A DNA stretch of 64,000 nucleotides, taken from contig NZ_CP022743.1 in NCBI RefSeq assembly GCF_002257585.1, forward strand, positions 4,030,001 through 4,094,000, written 5' to 3'. The number at the start of each line of letters is the position of its first letter. Within the stretch, counting starts at the first letter, position 1. This DNA comes from Mucilaginibacter xinganensis. GTDB taxonomy: Bacteria; Bacteroidota; Bacteroidia; Sphingobacteriales; Sphingobacteriaceae. A program made the translations under genes and the position numbers. The notes beneath the pieces are model-generated. The model was not told the origin of the DNA, searched no databases, and saw only the letters and a program-made list of their open reading frames with translations. Of this stretch, positions 49,277-57,524 are shown piece by piece.

Positions 49277-49750
49277 ATGAAGATAACATTCCTAACCGTT
49301 GGCAAAACCGAAGACGCTTATTTAAAGGAAGGGATTGAAAAATATGTAAAGCGGTTAAAGCATTATACCAAACTGCTCATTATTGAATTAGACGAGTTAA
49401 AAAACACCAAAGCCTTAACCCAGGACCAGCAAAAAACCAAAGAAGCTGAGCTCATTCTTAAAAAGATCAGCCCTGTTGATCATGTAGTGCTGCTTGATGA
49501 AAAAGGAATGGAGTTAAGCTCGCAGCAATTTGCAGCGTATATTGATAAAAAAGCGATTGGTTCGGTCGCTAATATTGTTTTTGTTGTTGGGGGGCCCTAC
49601 GGGTTTGACGCTTCGGTCTACGCGCGCGCCAATGATAAACTTTCGCTTTCCGCTATGACCTTTTCCCATCAAATGGTGCGCCTGTTTTTCACGGAGCAAC
49701 TTTACCGCGCCTTTACCATAATTAAAGGTGAACCTTATCACCACCAATAA
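49277..49750 (+). CDS. rlmH: 23S rRNA (pseudouridine-1915-N3)-methyltransferase
   Basis: A 157-residue SPOUT methyltransferase acting on pseudouridine 1915 of helix 69. Marks are the N-terminal ITFLTVGKT, VVLLDEKGMELSSQQFA, the knot region IVFVVGGPYGFDASVYARA and the C-terminal SAMTFSHQMVRLFFTEQLYRAFTIIKGEPYHHQ, which ends exactly as in the family (YHH). Length is canonical. Monocistronic with a clear promoter. Confidence 0.98.
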   Translation: MKITFLTVGKTEDAYLKEGIEKYVKRLKHYTKLLIIELDELKNTKALTQDQQKTKEAELILKKISPVDHVVLLDEKGMELSSQQFAAYIDKKAIGSVANIVFVVGGPYGFDASVYARANDKLSLSAMTFSHQMVRLFFTEQLYRAFTIIKGEPYHHQ

Positions 49751-49842
49751 CTGTTTGCCTGACCAAATTAAAAAAATAGTCAGCAAACTGTAAAAATTCC
49801 GTTATTGGTTGTGAACTATGCCCTCTGTGTACCCCAGTGCCC

Positions 49843-49850
49843 TATTTTTG
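49843..49850 (+). promoter_or_regulatory. Predicted -7 box of the hydroxylase gene
   Basis: TATTTTTG, 17 nt before the ATG at 49868. It lies inside the longer open frame that starts at the TTG at 49805 and so argues for the ATG as true start. Confidence 0.55.
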
Positions 49851-49867
49851 TAAAAAAAGCGTTACGC

Positions 49868-50794
49868 ATGCATACAGTAATTACCGAACTTATATCCCTT
49901 AAGTTTGTATTATTCTACATCTTAATCATATCCACCATCATTGTTCATTACAGGGGTAAGGTGAGGTTTAAATTTTTCAGGCAGTTAACAGACCATTCAA
50001 CATTTATGGCCCCGATTAATATGCCGATGTATGCATTTTCAGGAGTGGAAAACCAACCCTACATCAAATCAGCAAACTTTCCCCAACTACGTTTATTAAA
50101 AGACAACTGGCAAACCATCAGGGATGAAGCCTTGCAGCTGGAGCGCGAGGAGCTGATCAAGGGCTCGGACAAGTATAACGACATGGGCTTTAACTCGTTT
50201 TTTCGGCGGGGATGGAAACGTTTTTATTTAAAATGGTACGATGACTTTCATCCTTCCGCAAAAAAGTATTGTCCGCAAACTATTGAACTGATCAAGGGCA
50301 TCCCCGAAGTAAAAGCCGCCATGTTTGCGGTATTGCCGGCGGGCAGCGAATTGCTGATGCACCGCGACCCGTATGCCGGTTCGTTACGCTATCACCTGGG
50401 TTTGATCACCCCAAATTCCGATCAATGCCATATTGTGGTTGACGGACAGAGCTATGCCTGGAAAGATGGTGAAGATGTAATTTTTGACGAAACTTATATT
50501 CATTATGCAGAAAACAAAACGGATATTGATCGCATCATTCTTTTTTGCGACATCCAGCGCCCTGTAAAAACCATGTTTGCACGCGGCTGGAATAAGTTCT
50601 TCGGCTGGTTTATTATGGCGGCGGCCGTATCTCCAAATATGGGCGAAGACAAAACCGGAAATATTAACAAAGCTTTCAGGTATGTATATTCCATCAGGCT
50701 GGTGGGCAAGCGGATAAAAGCTTATAACATTAATTTATACTATTGTGTAAAATACGCACTGATGCTGGGCATATTATACCTTATATTTTTTTAA
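49868..50794 (+). CDS. Aspartyl/asparaginyl beta-hydroxylase family protein (LpxO-like)
   Basis: A 308-residue Fe(II)/2-oxoglutarate dioxygenase. N-terminal helix (LISLKFVLFYILIISTIIV), then the AspH domain: iron and cosubstrate ligands in LLMHRDPYAGSLRYHLGL (HRDP; R for 2-OG) and FDETYIHYAENKTDIDRIILFCDIQRP (second His). A second helix closes the C-terminus (YALMLGILYLIFF). Membrane-bound enzymes of this plan hydroxylate lipid A fatty chains (LpxO), a role suggested but not shown here. Start chosen from the promoter position. A GACGCAA hairpin repeat follows 12 nt after the stop. Confidence 0.88.
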   Translation: MHTVITELISLKFVLFYILIISTIIVHYRGKVRFKFFRQLTDHSTFMAPINMPMYAFSGVENQPYIKSANFPQLRLLKDNWQTIRDEALQLEREELIKGSDKYNDMGFNSFFRRGWKRFYLKWYDDFHPSAKKYCPQTIELIKGIPEVKAAMFAVLPAGSELLMHRDPYAGSLRYHLGLITPNSDQCHIVVDGQSYAWKDGEDVIFDETYIHYAENKTDIDRIILFCDIQRPVKTMFARGWNKFFGWFIMAAAVSPNMGEDKTGNINKAFRYVYSIRLVGKRIKAYNINLYYCVKYALMLGILYLIFF

Positions 50795-50805
50795 GGATAA
50801 CCGGC

Positions 50806-50824
50806 GACGCAAGATATTGAGTCT
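50806..50824. repeat. GACGCAA/TTGAGTC hairpin repeat, copy 4
   Basis: GACGCAAGATATTGAGTCT. It shares its right half with the copy at 8975-8993 and again starts about 12 nt after a stop codon. Confidence 0.55.
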
Positions 50825-50830
50825 ATTTAT

Positions 50831-50878
50831 ATTCCGACTTCCGGGCTTTCCGACTTCCGGACTAATTTCTTACTTTTA
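50831..50878 (+). promoter_or_regulatory. CDF transporter promoter: GACTTCCGG-type tract plus TACTTTTA
   Basis: ATTCCGACTTCCGGGCTTTC and CGACTTCCGGACT (50831-50863) precede TACTTTTA (50871-50878) by 7 nt, the same spacing as at fabG and metE. The ATG follows 4 nt later. Confidence 0.6.
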
Positions 50879-50882
50879 CGGC

Positions 50883-51803
50883 ATGTCAGCAGGTCACGAT
50901 CATTCACATCATCATCACCATGATCATGCCCCCAAGCTTGATCACCTTAACGCCGCCTTTGTATGGGGTATCATCTTAAATTCGGCATTTGTAGTTATTG
51001 AAGTAATTGCTGGTTTAAGCACGCATTCGCTATCGTTGCTTACCGATGCCGGCCACAACCTGAGTGATGTTGCCAGCCTTGCCCTGGCGTTATTAGCTTT
51101 TAAACTTACCAAAGTAAGCTCAACCAGTCAATATACTTACGGTTACAAAAGGTCAACTATAATTGTGTCGTTCTTTAACGCAGTAATTTTGTTTGTGGCG
51201 GTGGGCTTTATTATTTATGAAGCTATAACGCGCTTTATGCACACCGAAGTAGTTTCGGGTGGCACTATGGCGTGGGTAGCTTTAATAGGCATAGGCGTTA
51301 ATGCGTTTACAGCATGGCTTTTTGTAAAAGATAAGGATACCGACCTGAATGTTAAAGGCGCCTACCTGCACATGGCAGTTGACGCTATCGTATCTTTCGG
51401 CGTGGTGGTGTCAGGTGTGATCATCTATTTTACAAACCTGTATTGGATAGATAGTGTAGTGTCCCTGGTTATTGCTATTGTGATATTAAAAGGCACCTGG
51501 AGCTTGCTTAAGGATAGCCTGAGGCTGGAGATGGATGGTGTTCCAAAGGAAATGGACCTGGAAAAGATCAAGGCTGAACTGATGAAATGCAAAGGAGTTA
51601 TTGATGTGCACCACATGCACGTATGGGCACTTAGTACAACTGAAAATGCACTGACCGCTCACCTGGTGATCAAACAGGAATTACTGGCAAACTTTAACAA
51701 CATAAAAAAGGACCTGCGGCACCGCCTTGAACATTTGGATATTAACCATGCTACATTTGAACCCGAAATTGAAGAAGAGGAATGTAAGCACGTAGATTGC
51801 TAA
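50883..51803 (+). CDS. Cation diffusion facilitator (zinc/cobalt/cadmium exporter)
   Basis: A 306-residue CDF antiporter with six helices. The metal site pairs are in LTDAGHNLSDVASL (helix 2, HxxxD) and HMAVDAIVSFG (helix 5, HxxxD). The N-terminus is His-rich (GHDHSHHHHHDH, residues 4-15) as a metal sensor or chelator, and the C-terminal domain (about 215-306) has HHMHVWAL. The frame is open from a TTG at 50817, but that region is the promoter tract, so the ATG at 50883 is used. Exports Zn2+ or a similar ion. Confidence 0.95.
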   Translation: MSAGHDHSHHHHHDHAPKLDHLNAAFVWGIILNSAFVVIEVIAGLSTHSLSLLTDAGHNLSDVASLALALLAFKLTKVSSTSQYTYGYKRSTIIVSFFNAVILFVAVGFIIYEAITRFMHTEVVSGGTMAWVALIGIGVNAFTAWLFVKDKDTDLNVKGAYLHMAVDAIVSFGVVVSGVIIYFTNLYWIDSVVSLVIAIVILKGTWSLLKDSLRLEMDGVPKEMDLEKIKAELMKCKGVIDVHHMHVWALSTTENALTAHLVIKQELLANFNNIKKDLRHRLEHLDINHATFEPEIEEEECKHVDC

Positions 51804-51825
51804 TTAAAGATATTATACAACGTAA

Positions 51826-51857
51826 AAAAGCCAGAGGAATAGATCTTCTGGCTTTCT
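51826..51857. terminator. Terminator between the CDF gene and the DUF5606 gene
   Basis: AAAGCCAGAGGA (from 51826) pairs with TCTTCTGGCTTT (to 51855) with one G-T; A-run before and T-rich after, usable in both directions. Confidence 0.75.
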
Positions 51858-51897
51858 TGTTTCTGATACACAAATACCTTGTGCATCTACATTGAAA

Positions 51898-52407
51898 TTA
51901 TGCTTTTTTTGCTGCTGCTTTTTTTGCTTTTGGCTTTGCCGGCGCTACTTCAGTTTCTGCTGCTTCAACCTTTGCAGGTTCTTCAGCAACCGGGGCTGCT
52001 TCTTCAGCGGGAGCAACTGCAGGATCGGTTTCGTTAAACAACGGCATATCCTTTAATATCTGGTACCAGCTAATGATCTTTTTCATATCCGAAGCATAAA
52101 CTTTTTCTTCATCATGATCAGGCGATACTTCCCTGAAAAATTCCCTTAGCTTTTTTCCATCAGCTTTAGTATCCGGAACGCTTGATGAGGCTTTCATCCG
52201 CTCAAAAACGTCTGTTAGCTTAATATCGTCATCCAGGCCAAAAATGGTAATCTCGTGAAGCGCTGCCAGCTTAGCTGTTGATAAATTGGCAATCAGCTTG
52301 GTTCTTTGCGCATCAAGGCTTTCTAAAATATAGCCTGTTTTATTTTGAGCCAATGCTCTCCATAGGCCCGGCTTACCTGATACGGCTACAATTCCCTGTA
52401 AATTCAT
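51898..52407 (-). CDS. DUF5606 domain protein with Ala/Lys/Pro-rich tail
   Basis: A 169-residue protein. Residues 1-125 form a compact domain (LQGIVAVSGKPGLWRALAQN, AQRTKLIANLSTAKLAAL, HEITIFGLDDDIKLTDVF, LREFFREVSPDHDEEKVY, ISWYQIL) that resembles the Bacteroidota family DUF5606, of unknown function. The last 45 residues are low-complexity (PAEEAAPVAEEPAKV, KPKAKKAAAKKA), similar to histone-like tails, and may bind nucleic acid. No signal peptide. 71 bp after the cyclophilin gene on the same strand. Confidence 0.85.
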   Translation of the reverse strand: MNLQGIVAVSGKPGLWRALAQNKTGYILESLDAQRTKLIANLSTAKLAALHEITIFGLDDDIKLTDVFERMKASSSVPDTKADGKKLREFFREVSPDHDEEKVYASDMKKIISWYQILKDMPLFNETDPAVAPAEEAAPVAEEPAKVEAAETEVAPAKPKAKKAAAKKA

Positions 52408-52478
52408 TTCTATTTTTATAATGTAATGATTGATGCAGAAACTATTTTATCTAATCTATAGTTTCAGACCCCTAATCA

Positions 52479-52916
52479 CTATCCCTCAATAACATCAATT
52501 CCTAAAATTTTATCACCCTGACGAATAGCGTCAACTACCTCAACGTTTTCAACCACTTTACCAAATACAGTATGGTTCCTGTCTAAGTGCGCGGTATTAT
52601 CGCGGCTATGGCAGATAAAAAACTGTGAGCTGCCGGTATTACGGCCTGCATGAGCCATTGAAAGCACACCACGATCATGGTACTGGTTATCGCCGGTTAA
52701 TTCACAATCAATCCTCGTTCCTGAGCCGCCTGCACCTGTACCGGTTGGATCGCCGCCCTGGATCACGAAATTAGGGATCACCCTGTGAAACGTTACGTTG
52801 TCATAAAATCCCGACTTTGCCAGGCCAAGAAAGTTTGCTACTGTGTTAGGTGCATCCTTGTCATAAAACTCAACGGTCATGTCGCCTTTTTCGGTTTTGA
52901 TTATTGCTTTGCTCAT
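52479..52916 (-). CDS. Cyclophilin-type peptidyl-prolyl cis-trans isomerase
   Basis: A 145-residue single-domain cytosolic PpiB-like isomerase. Catalytic block FHRVIPNFVIQGGDPTGTG (Arg, Phe and Gln of the active site), SMAHAGRNTGSSQFFI and HTVFGKVVENVEVVD are intact. The frame is open up to 53201, but the extension encodes an unrelated, low-quality peptide and a TACCTTTG box (52944-52937) lies within it, so the ATG at 52916 (MSKAIIKTEKGDMTVEFYD) is the start. Confidence 0.96.
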   Translation of the reverse strand: MSKAIIKTEKGDMTVEFYDKDAPNTVANFLGLAKSGFYDNVTFHRVIPNFVIQGGDPTGTGAGGSGTRIDCELTGDNQYHDRGVLSMAHAGRNTGSSQFFICHSRDNTAHLDRNHTVFGKVVENVEVVDAIRQGDKILGIDVIEG

Positions 52917-52936
52917 TTTTTCTCTAAAATAGTAGG

Positions 52937-52944
52937 CAAAGGTA
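52937..52944 (-). promoter_or_regulatory. Predicted cyclophilin promoter -7 box
   Basis: Minus strand TACCTTTG followed by CC, 20 nt upstream of the ATG at 52916. Confidence 0.6.
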
Positions 52945-53041
52945 ATAATTTGAGGGGAAAGGCAAAAGGTTTTTAAAAGAGGGTATAAAGTAAAGCGTAA
53001 GGTAAAAATCACCATTAACAATACTGTATTTGAATATTCGT

Positions 53042-53049
53042 TACATTTG
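53042..53049 (+). promoter_or_regulatory. Predicted -7 box of the exported protein gene at 53092
   Basis: TACATTTG. Its last three bases are the TTG that would start the longer reading frame, so translation must begin downstream, at the ATG at 53092. Confidence 0.6.
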
Positions 53050-53091
53050 ATATTAGTATCCTTAATAACCATACTAAAAGTGATTAGCAAA

Positions 53092-54393
53092 ATGCAAAAA
53101 CAACACCGCTCACCTTTTTTTTTTACACGCCGCCTTTCTGCTTTCACTATCCTGTTTTTAGCTTTTACCCTTTTACCTGCCCTAACAAGGGCCGCCTCCA
53201 TACTAATCCCAATGGATGACGCGCAAAAAGATCACCTTAAATCATACGGTATTGCCTTCTGGACGTTAAAGAACGGTGAAGAGATTGACTGGCTGCTCAA
53301 TTACCGGGGTGGCAGCTTTATGATGAAATATGATAAAAAGATTGAGGATGAGTGTAAGATCCGTGGCGTTAGCTACGAGGTTTGGGCAGATGCAAAGGTG
53401 AACCAGGTATTAGCCGAAGTGAGTGATCCTTCAGTAAACATGGATGTGGTTAAATTAGAAAAAGCCCCAAAAATGGCCGTTTATTCGCCCAAAAACAAAC
53501 TGCCGTGGGATGACGCCGTTACACTGGTTTTAAAATATGCCGAAATTCCGTATGATGTGGTTTACGATGAAGAAGTGATAAAGGGCGATCTGCCCAAATA
53601 TGACTGGCTGCACCTGCATCACGAGGATTTTACAGGCCAGTACAGTAAGTTTTACGGCGCTTTCAGGTACGAACAGTGGTATAACGACGACATCAGAATC
53701 CAGGAGGCTACAGCGCACAAACTAGGCTTTAAAAAAGTATCGCAAATGAAATTGGCAGTTGCCGAACATATCCGTGACTTTTGCGCCGGTGGCGGGTTCC
53801 TGTTCGCTATGTGCTCGGGTACCGATACATTTGATATTGCACTGGCTGCTGCCAACACCGACATTTGTGAACAGATGTTCGACGGCGATGCGGCTGATCC
53901 TGCAGCGCAATCAAAACTTGACTTTAGCCAAACGTTTGCATTTAAGAACTTTACGCTGGATATGAACCCCATGTCGCACCAGTTTAGCAATATTGATGTA
54001 ACTACTACCCGCCAGGTGGAGCGCAGCCGGGACTTTTTTACCCTGTTCGACTTTTCGGCAAAATGGGATGTAGTGCCCAGCATGTTAACGCAAAACCACG
54101 ACAAGGTGATAAAAGGATTTATGGGCCTTACCACGGCTTACAATAAAACCCTGCTTAAACCAGGCGTCACCATAATGGGCGAGACGAAAAGCAGTAACGA
54201 GGCCCGCTACATCCACGGCGAATACGGCAAAGGTCAATGGACTTTTTACAGTGGCCACGACCCTGAAGATTACCAGCACATTGTAGGTGACCCCCCAACT
54301 GATCTGAAGCTGCATCCCAATTCTCCCGGATACCGCCTTATTTTAAATAATGTGCTGTTTCCGGCAGCAAAAAAGAAGAAGCAGAAAACGTGA
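53092..54393 (+). CDS. Exported protein, asparagine synthetase B-like label, function unknown
   Basis: A 433-residue protein with a signal sequence (RRLSAFTILFLAFTLLPALTRA, cleavage near residue 35). The mature start ASILIPMDDAQKDHLKSYGIAF and later WLHLHHEDFTGQYSKFYGAF and GGGFLFAMCSGTDTFDIALAA resemble a Bacteroidota family often labelled asparagine synthetase B. I see no N-terminal Cys nucleophile and no ATP-pyrophosphatase loop of true AsnB, so that label looks inherited rather than supported. The fold may be glutamine-amidotransferase-like. Real role unknown. A CTAATC-type tract begins at its stop codon. Confidence 0.85.
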   Translation: MQKQHRSPFFFTRRLSAFTILFLAFTLLPALTRAASILIPMDDAQKDHLKSYGIAFWTLKNGEEIDWLLNYRGGSFMMKYDKKIEDECKIRGVSYEVWADAKVNQVLAEVSDPSVNMDVVKLEKAPKMAVYSPKNKLPWDDAVTLVLKYAEIPYDVVYDEEVIKGDLPKYDWLHLHHEDFTGQYSKFYGAFRYEQWYNDDIRIQEATAHKLGFKKVSQMKLAVAEHIRDFCAGGGFLFAMCSGTDTFDIALAAANTDICEQMFDGDAADPAAQSKLDFSQTFAFKNFTLDMNPMSHQFSNIDVTTTRQVERSRDFFTLFDFSAKWDVVPSMLTQNHDKVIKGFMGLTTAYNKTLLKPGVTIMGETKSSNEARYIHGEYGKGQWTFYSGHDPEDYQHIVGDPPTDLKLHPNSPGYRLILNNVLFPAAKKKKQKT

Positions 54394-54613
54394 GTTAGTT
54401 GATTAGAGGTCAGAGATTCGGAATTAGAAAATCCAGGGTGCGGTATTTCAAACTTCTGATTTGCGCTGTGCAACCTTAGTAGAAATTGTCTCAGGATATT
54501 GTCTGATATCCTTGCAACCTAACACCAAATATGCATCGGTAGTTTGTTAGTTTTAACATGCCTACATTGTCGATTAACTAATCTCTAACCTATAATTAGC
54601 TAATCGCTAATTA
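54391..54613. repeat. Inverted pair of TTAGTTGATTAGAGG-type tracts between convergent genes
   Basis: 54391-54430 (GAGTTAGTTGATTAGAGGTC...) starts at one stop codon. 54571-54613 (GATTAACTAATCTCTAACC...) overlaps the stop of the opposite gene. They are imperfect reverse complements over about 34 nt, around a 140-bp spacer. Confidence 0.7.
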
Positions 54614-56709
54614 TAAAACGCCCATGAGATACCTATTTTAAGTGCTGCATCCTGTTGGGGGTAACGGTTTACTGTATAGTAACCCTTGCTGAAAAGGCCC
54701 TGGTTGGCATAATCATACATTATAAAAAGATTAGTACGCTGCAGCGTTGCTTTTATAAATATAGTTGCCACCGGGTATGATGAGAAACTCACATTAGCCC
54801 CGTTATAAAATTGGCCTAAACCGGGTGCGTATGAAGGCGCTACGTATGAACTGTTGTACCGAACATCCATGCCTATGTTTGAGTAAAGCACATTAAACAG
54901 CAATGCTTTATAATAAACGCTGGCATAGTTATAAAACTGCGGGGTACGCAATGTGCTCTGGTAATCTGTTTTTTGATAAACAAAGTAATCATCAAAATGC
55001 CACCTGCGCCAGGCAATGCTTTTACCAACGCTTAGTTTGATCATGTTTATTGAACCGTTGATCTGCGCCGGATGGGCATCAATCCCGTTGTCCTGCGCGG
55101 TAAAATACAGGTAATCTGTTATTAAAAAGTATTCCGCTTTCAAATCAAGCTTTAGCGGCATGTTAACATAGTTAAAAGATACGCTGTTGGTTTTTTGGTT
55201 GCTGAACTTGTTGTTAAAAATAAAGTGGTTGGAGTTCCAGCTGGTGTAAACCAGCGGTGGCGTACTGCTTTGGGTGTAACCGCCTAAAATTATCTTTCCG
55301 GCCTTATCATTTCCCGCAAGGGTAAGTTTCGCATCGTACAGGAAATCGCCAAAATCGCGTCCCTGCACTATTTGTTGAACATTGCCTTCCAGCGCGGCCC
55401 TATCGCTCAATTTATAGCTTATTCTGCCCTTCACCGTTAAATCCTGAAACGAGTTATGCTGTACCTTCAGCGGCCGCACAACCCTGCTGCCGTATTGATC
55501 AAGGGTGGTGTCACTCACAAATTGCCCATAGGTGTAAATATCCTGTGTAAGCCCAACATCAAGCTTCAATTCATTTTTGACGGCTTTTTCAGATTTACTT
55601 CGCAGGTAAAAGCTATACGAAAAATCGTTTTGCAGGTGCGTTACCGAAAGTGAATCGCGCGATCTGTTTGCGCTATAGTAATAATCGGGAAACACGTTGT
55701 AAGTATCATAACCATTTTGGAGGTATTCATATTTTGTTGCCTCGTATTTCAATGTGTATGACAGGCGCTGCGTAGGCAATATAGTTGCTTTTCCAGTTCC
55801 GTTGCTTGCACTGTCAATATGCCCCAGGTAGTAAGATTGTTTCAGGTAAAAAGAGCCGCCCTTCCAGTTTTCATAAGATGCGGGCAGGCGCACTTGTTCC
55901 GAGGGCTTGGAAAGCGAACCTGTAACGAAAATAGAATCGTTTAGGATAGACCCGGTAACGGGCGCTTTTACATTGTTATAAATAAGGTTGGTGAGCAGGT
56001 TATACCGCTTACTTTTCGACTCGTACCAGGTAAAAACGGCGGCGTTAACATCACTTACGTTTTGTGATAAAACCCCCGAATTGCTGTAATATCCCCTTGA
56101 GCCTATGAAATTTAGATTAAAGCCAAAGTTGAGCTGCGGGTTAACATTTTGTGCATGGGTTATTTTAAAGATCTGTTCTTTAACCCCAGTATAGCCTACC
56201 AGGTATAGCTGTGTATAGGCTACACGGGCGCGGTAGTAATTTATATTTTCGGGCTTTAGCATATATGGATCAAGCTCATGCAGGCCCGGCTCAAACCCAA
56301 TGGTGCGCGATGGCTCAAACAACAGGCTGCGGGCAGGTAAACCCGTATTGCCAAGGCTTATTTTAGGGCTGCGGGGTTGTAAAAGCGGGCTGTAGTTTTC
56401 AAAGTTATAAATCCCGGTATCCAGCGGTAACAGTACAGTGCTATCTCTCAATAACCTTTCGTTTGTTACCCTGATAAATTTCGAATTAAAAACAACGCTG
56501 TCTTTCTTCCTGTCCTGCTTTTTCCGTAATGAATCAAGCATCTGGTCGTCCGTAAGTTTTTTGCCTGATGTTCTCCCGGTATCGCGCAGGTTGATGCGCT
56601 GCTGTGACTGCCGTGGATAGTTATCATTACCGCGTTGAATTTGCGCAAAGGCAGCCTGCGTACAAACACAGATCAACAGCAAAAGAATATATTTTAATTT
56701 ATATAGCAT
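54607..56709 (-). CDS. Putative outer membrane porin (Porin_10 type)
   Basis: A 700-residue protein with a signal peptide (YILLLLICVCTQAAFAQ), a charged linker with RKKQDRKKD, then a long beta-barrel region of alternating aromatic strands ending ALKIGISWAFYN, with a terminal aromatic residue near the C-terminus as for outer-membrane barrels. The pattern fits the Bacteroidota putative porin family. The ATG overlaps the stop of pnp (TAATG), so it is translationally coupled with pnp and lpxK. Confidence 0.85.
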   Translation of the reverse strand: MLYKLKYILLLLICVCTQAAFAQIQRGNDNYPRQSQQRINLRDTGRTSGKKLTDDQMLDSLRKKQDRKKDSVVFNSKFIRVTNERLLRDSTVLLPLDTGIYNFENYSPLLQPRSPKISLGNTGLPARSLLFEPSRTIGFEPGLHELDPYMLKPENINYYRARVAYTQLYLVGYTGVKEQIFKITHAQNVNPQLNFGFNLNFIGSRGYYSNSGVLSQNVSDVNAAVFTWYESKSKRYNLLTNLIYNNVKAPVTGSILNDSIFVTGSLSKPSEQVRLPASYENWKGGSFYLKQSYYLGHIDSASNGTGKATILPTQRLSYTLKYEATKYEYLQNGYDTYNVFPDYYYSANRSRDSLSVTHLQNDFSYSFYLRSKSEKAVKNELKLDVGLTQDIYTYGQFVSDTTLDQYGSRVVRPLKVQHNSFQDLTVKGRISYKLSDRAALEGNVQQIVQGRDFGDFLYDAKLTLAGNDKAGKIILGGYTQSSTPPLVYTSWNSNHFIFNNKFSNQKTNSVSFNYVNMPLKLDLKAEYFLITDYLYFTAQDNGIDAHPAQINGSINMIKLSVGKSIAWRRWHFDDYFVYQKTDYQSTLRTPQFYNYASVYYKALLFNVLYSNIGMDVRYNSSYVAPSYAPGLGQFYNGANVSFSSYPVATIFIKATLQRTNLFIMYDYANQGLFSKGYYTVNRYPQQDAALKIGISWAFYN

Positions 56710-57524
56710 TAAAAACCGGCTATCAACTCTTTAAGTATCAATGTCATTTTTGGTTCAGCTTCATGTGCCACCGCCAGTATTTCTTCAAGCGCTACAGGCT
56801 GTAATTGTTCTGAAAAACCTTCGTCCGTTAACACTGAAATGGCAAAAACGGTAAGCCCCATGTGCCGTGCGACAATTACCTCAGGAACGGTACTCATCCC
56901 TACCACGTCCCCTCCTATTATCCTCAGGTATTTGTACTCCGCCTTTGTTTCCAGGTTAGGGCCCGTAACCCCAACATAAACTCCCTTGTGGCACCTAATA
57001 TTGTTTGCCTTTGCAATAGTTAGTGCTTTGTCAATCAGGTCGCGTTTATAGGGTTCGCTCATATCCGGAAAACGCGGGCCAAGCTCCTCTTCGTTACGCC
57101 CGGTAAGCGGGTTATGCGGCTGTAAATTAATGTGGTCGGCAATTACCATCAGGTCGCCCTTTTTAAAATCAGGATTAAGTGAACCGCTGGCATTTGAAAC
57201 AAAAAGTGTCTTAATGCCCAGCATTTTCATCACCCGCACCGGGAAGGTAATTTGCTGCATGCTGTAGCCTTCATAATAATGCAAACGGCCCTGCATAGCC
57301 ACCACCTTTACCCCATTTAGCGTACCGAAGATTAACTTACCTGAATGGAATTCAAGTGTCGAAATTGGAAAATCAGGAATATTGGAGTACATCAGCTGTT
57401 TTTCAACTTCAATTTCGTTCACCAGTGCGCCAAGGCCCGTTCCCAATATAATGCCTACTTCAGGCTCAAAATCGCCAATGCGGCTTTTAATGTATGCTGT
57501 GGTTTTCTGTATGTTCTCTAACAT
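56709..57524 (-). CDS. Purine-nucleoside phosphorylase
   Basis: A 271-residue (from the chosen ATG) trimeric type I PNP that splits inosine and guanosine with phosphate. Marks are GIILGTGLGAL (phosphate loop), MQGRLHYYEGYS, VSNASGSLNPDFKKGDLMVIADHIN, GVYVGVTGPNLETKAEY and MSTVPEVIVARHMG with the base-binding Glu in the ETKAEY block. The frame is open 7 codons further to an ATG at 57545; MLENIQKTTAYIK at 57524 is preferred. It overlaps the end of lpxK by 38 nt, an unusually deep overlap. Confidence 0.95.
   Translation of the reverse strand: MLENIQKTTAYIKSRIGDFEPEVGIILGTGLGALVNEIEVEKQLMYSNIPDFPISTLEFHSGKLIFGTLNGVKVVAMQGRLHYYEGYSMQQITFPVRVMKMLGIKTLFVSNASGSLNPDFKKGDLMVIADHINLQPHNPLTGRNEEELGPRFPDMSEPYKRDLIDKALTIAKANNIRCHKGVYVGVTGPNLETKAEYKYLRIIGGDVVGMSTVPEVIVARHMGLTVFAISVLTDEGFSEQLQPVALEEILAVAHEAEPKMTLILKELIAGF

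Noticed and set aside
49805..49867. Longer TTG start for the beta-hydroxylase
   Set aside because: The segment includes the predicted TATTTTTG box; the ATG at 49868 gives a normal membrane-anchored start.
52917..53201. 95-residue N-terminal extension of the cyclophilin
   Set aside because: It contains a TACCTTTG promoter box and overlaps the divergent gene's promoter; cyclophilin homology begins exactly at the ATG at 52916.
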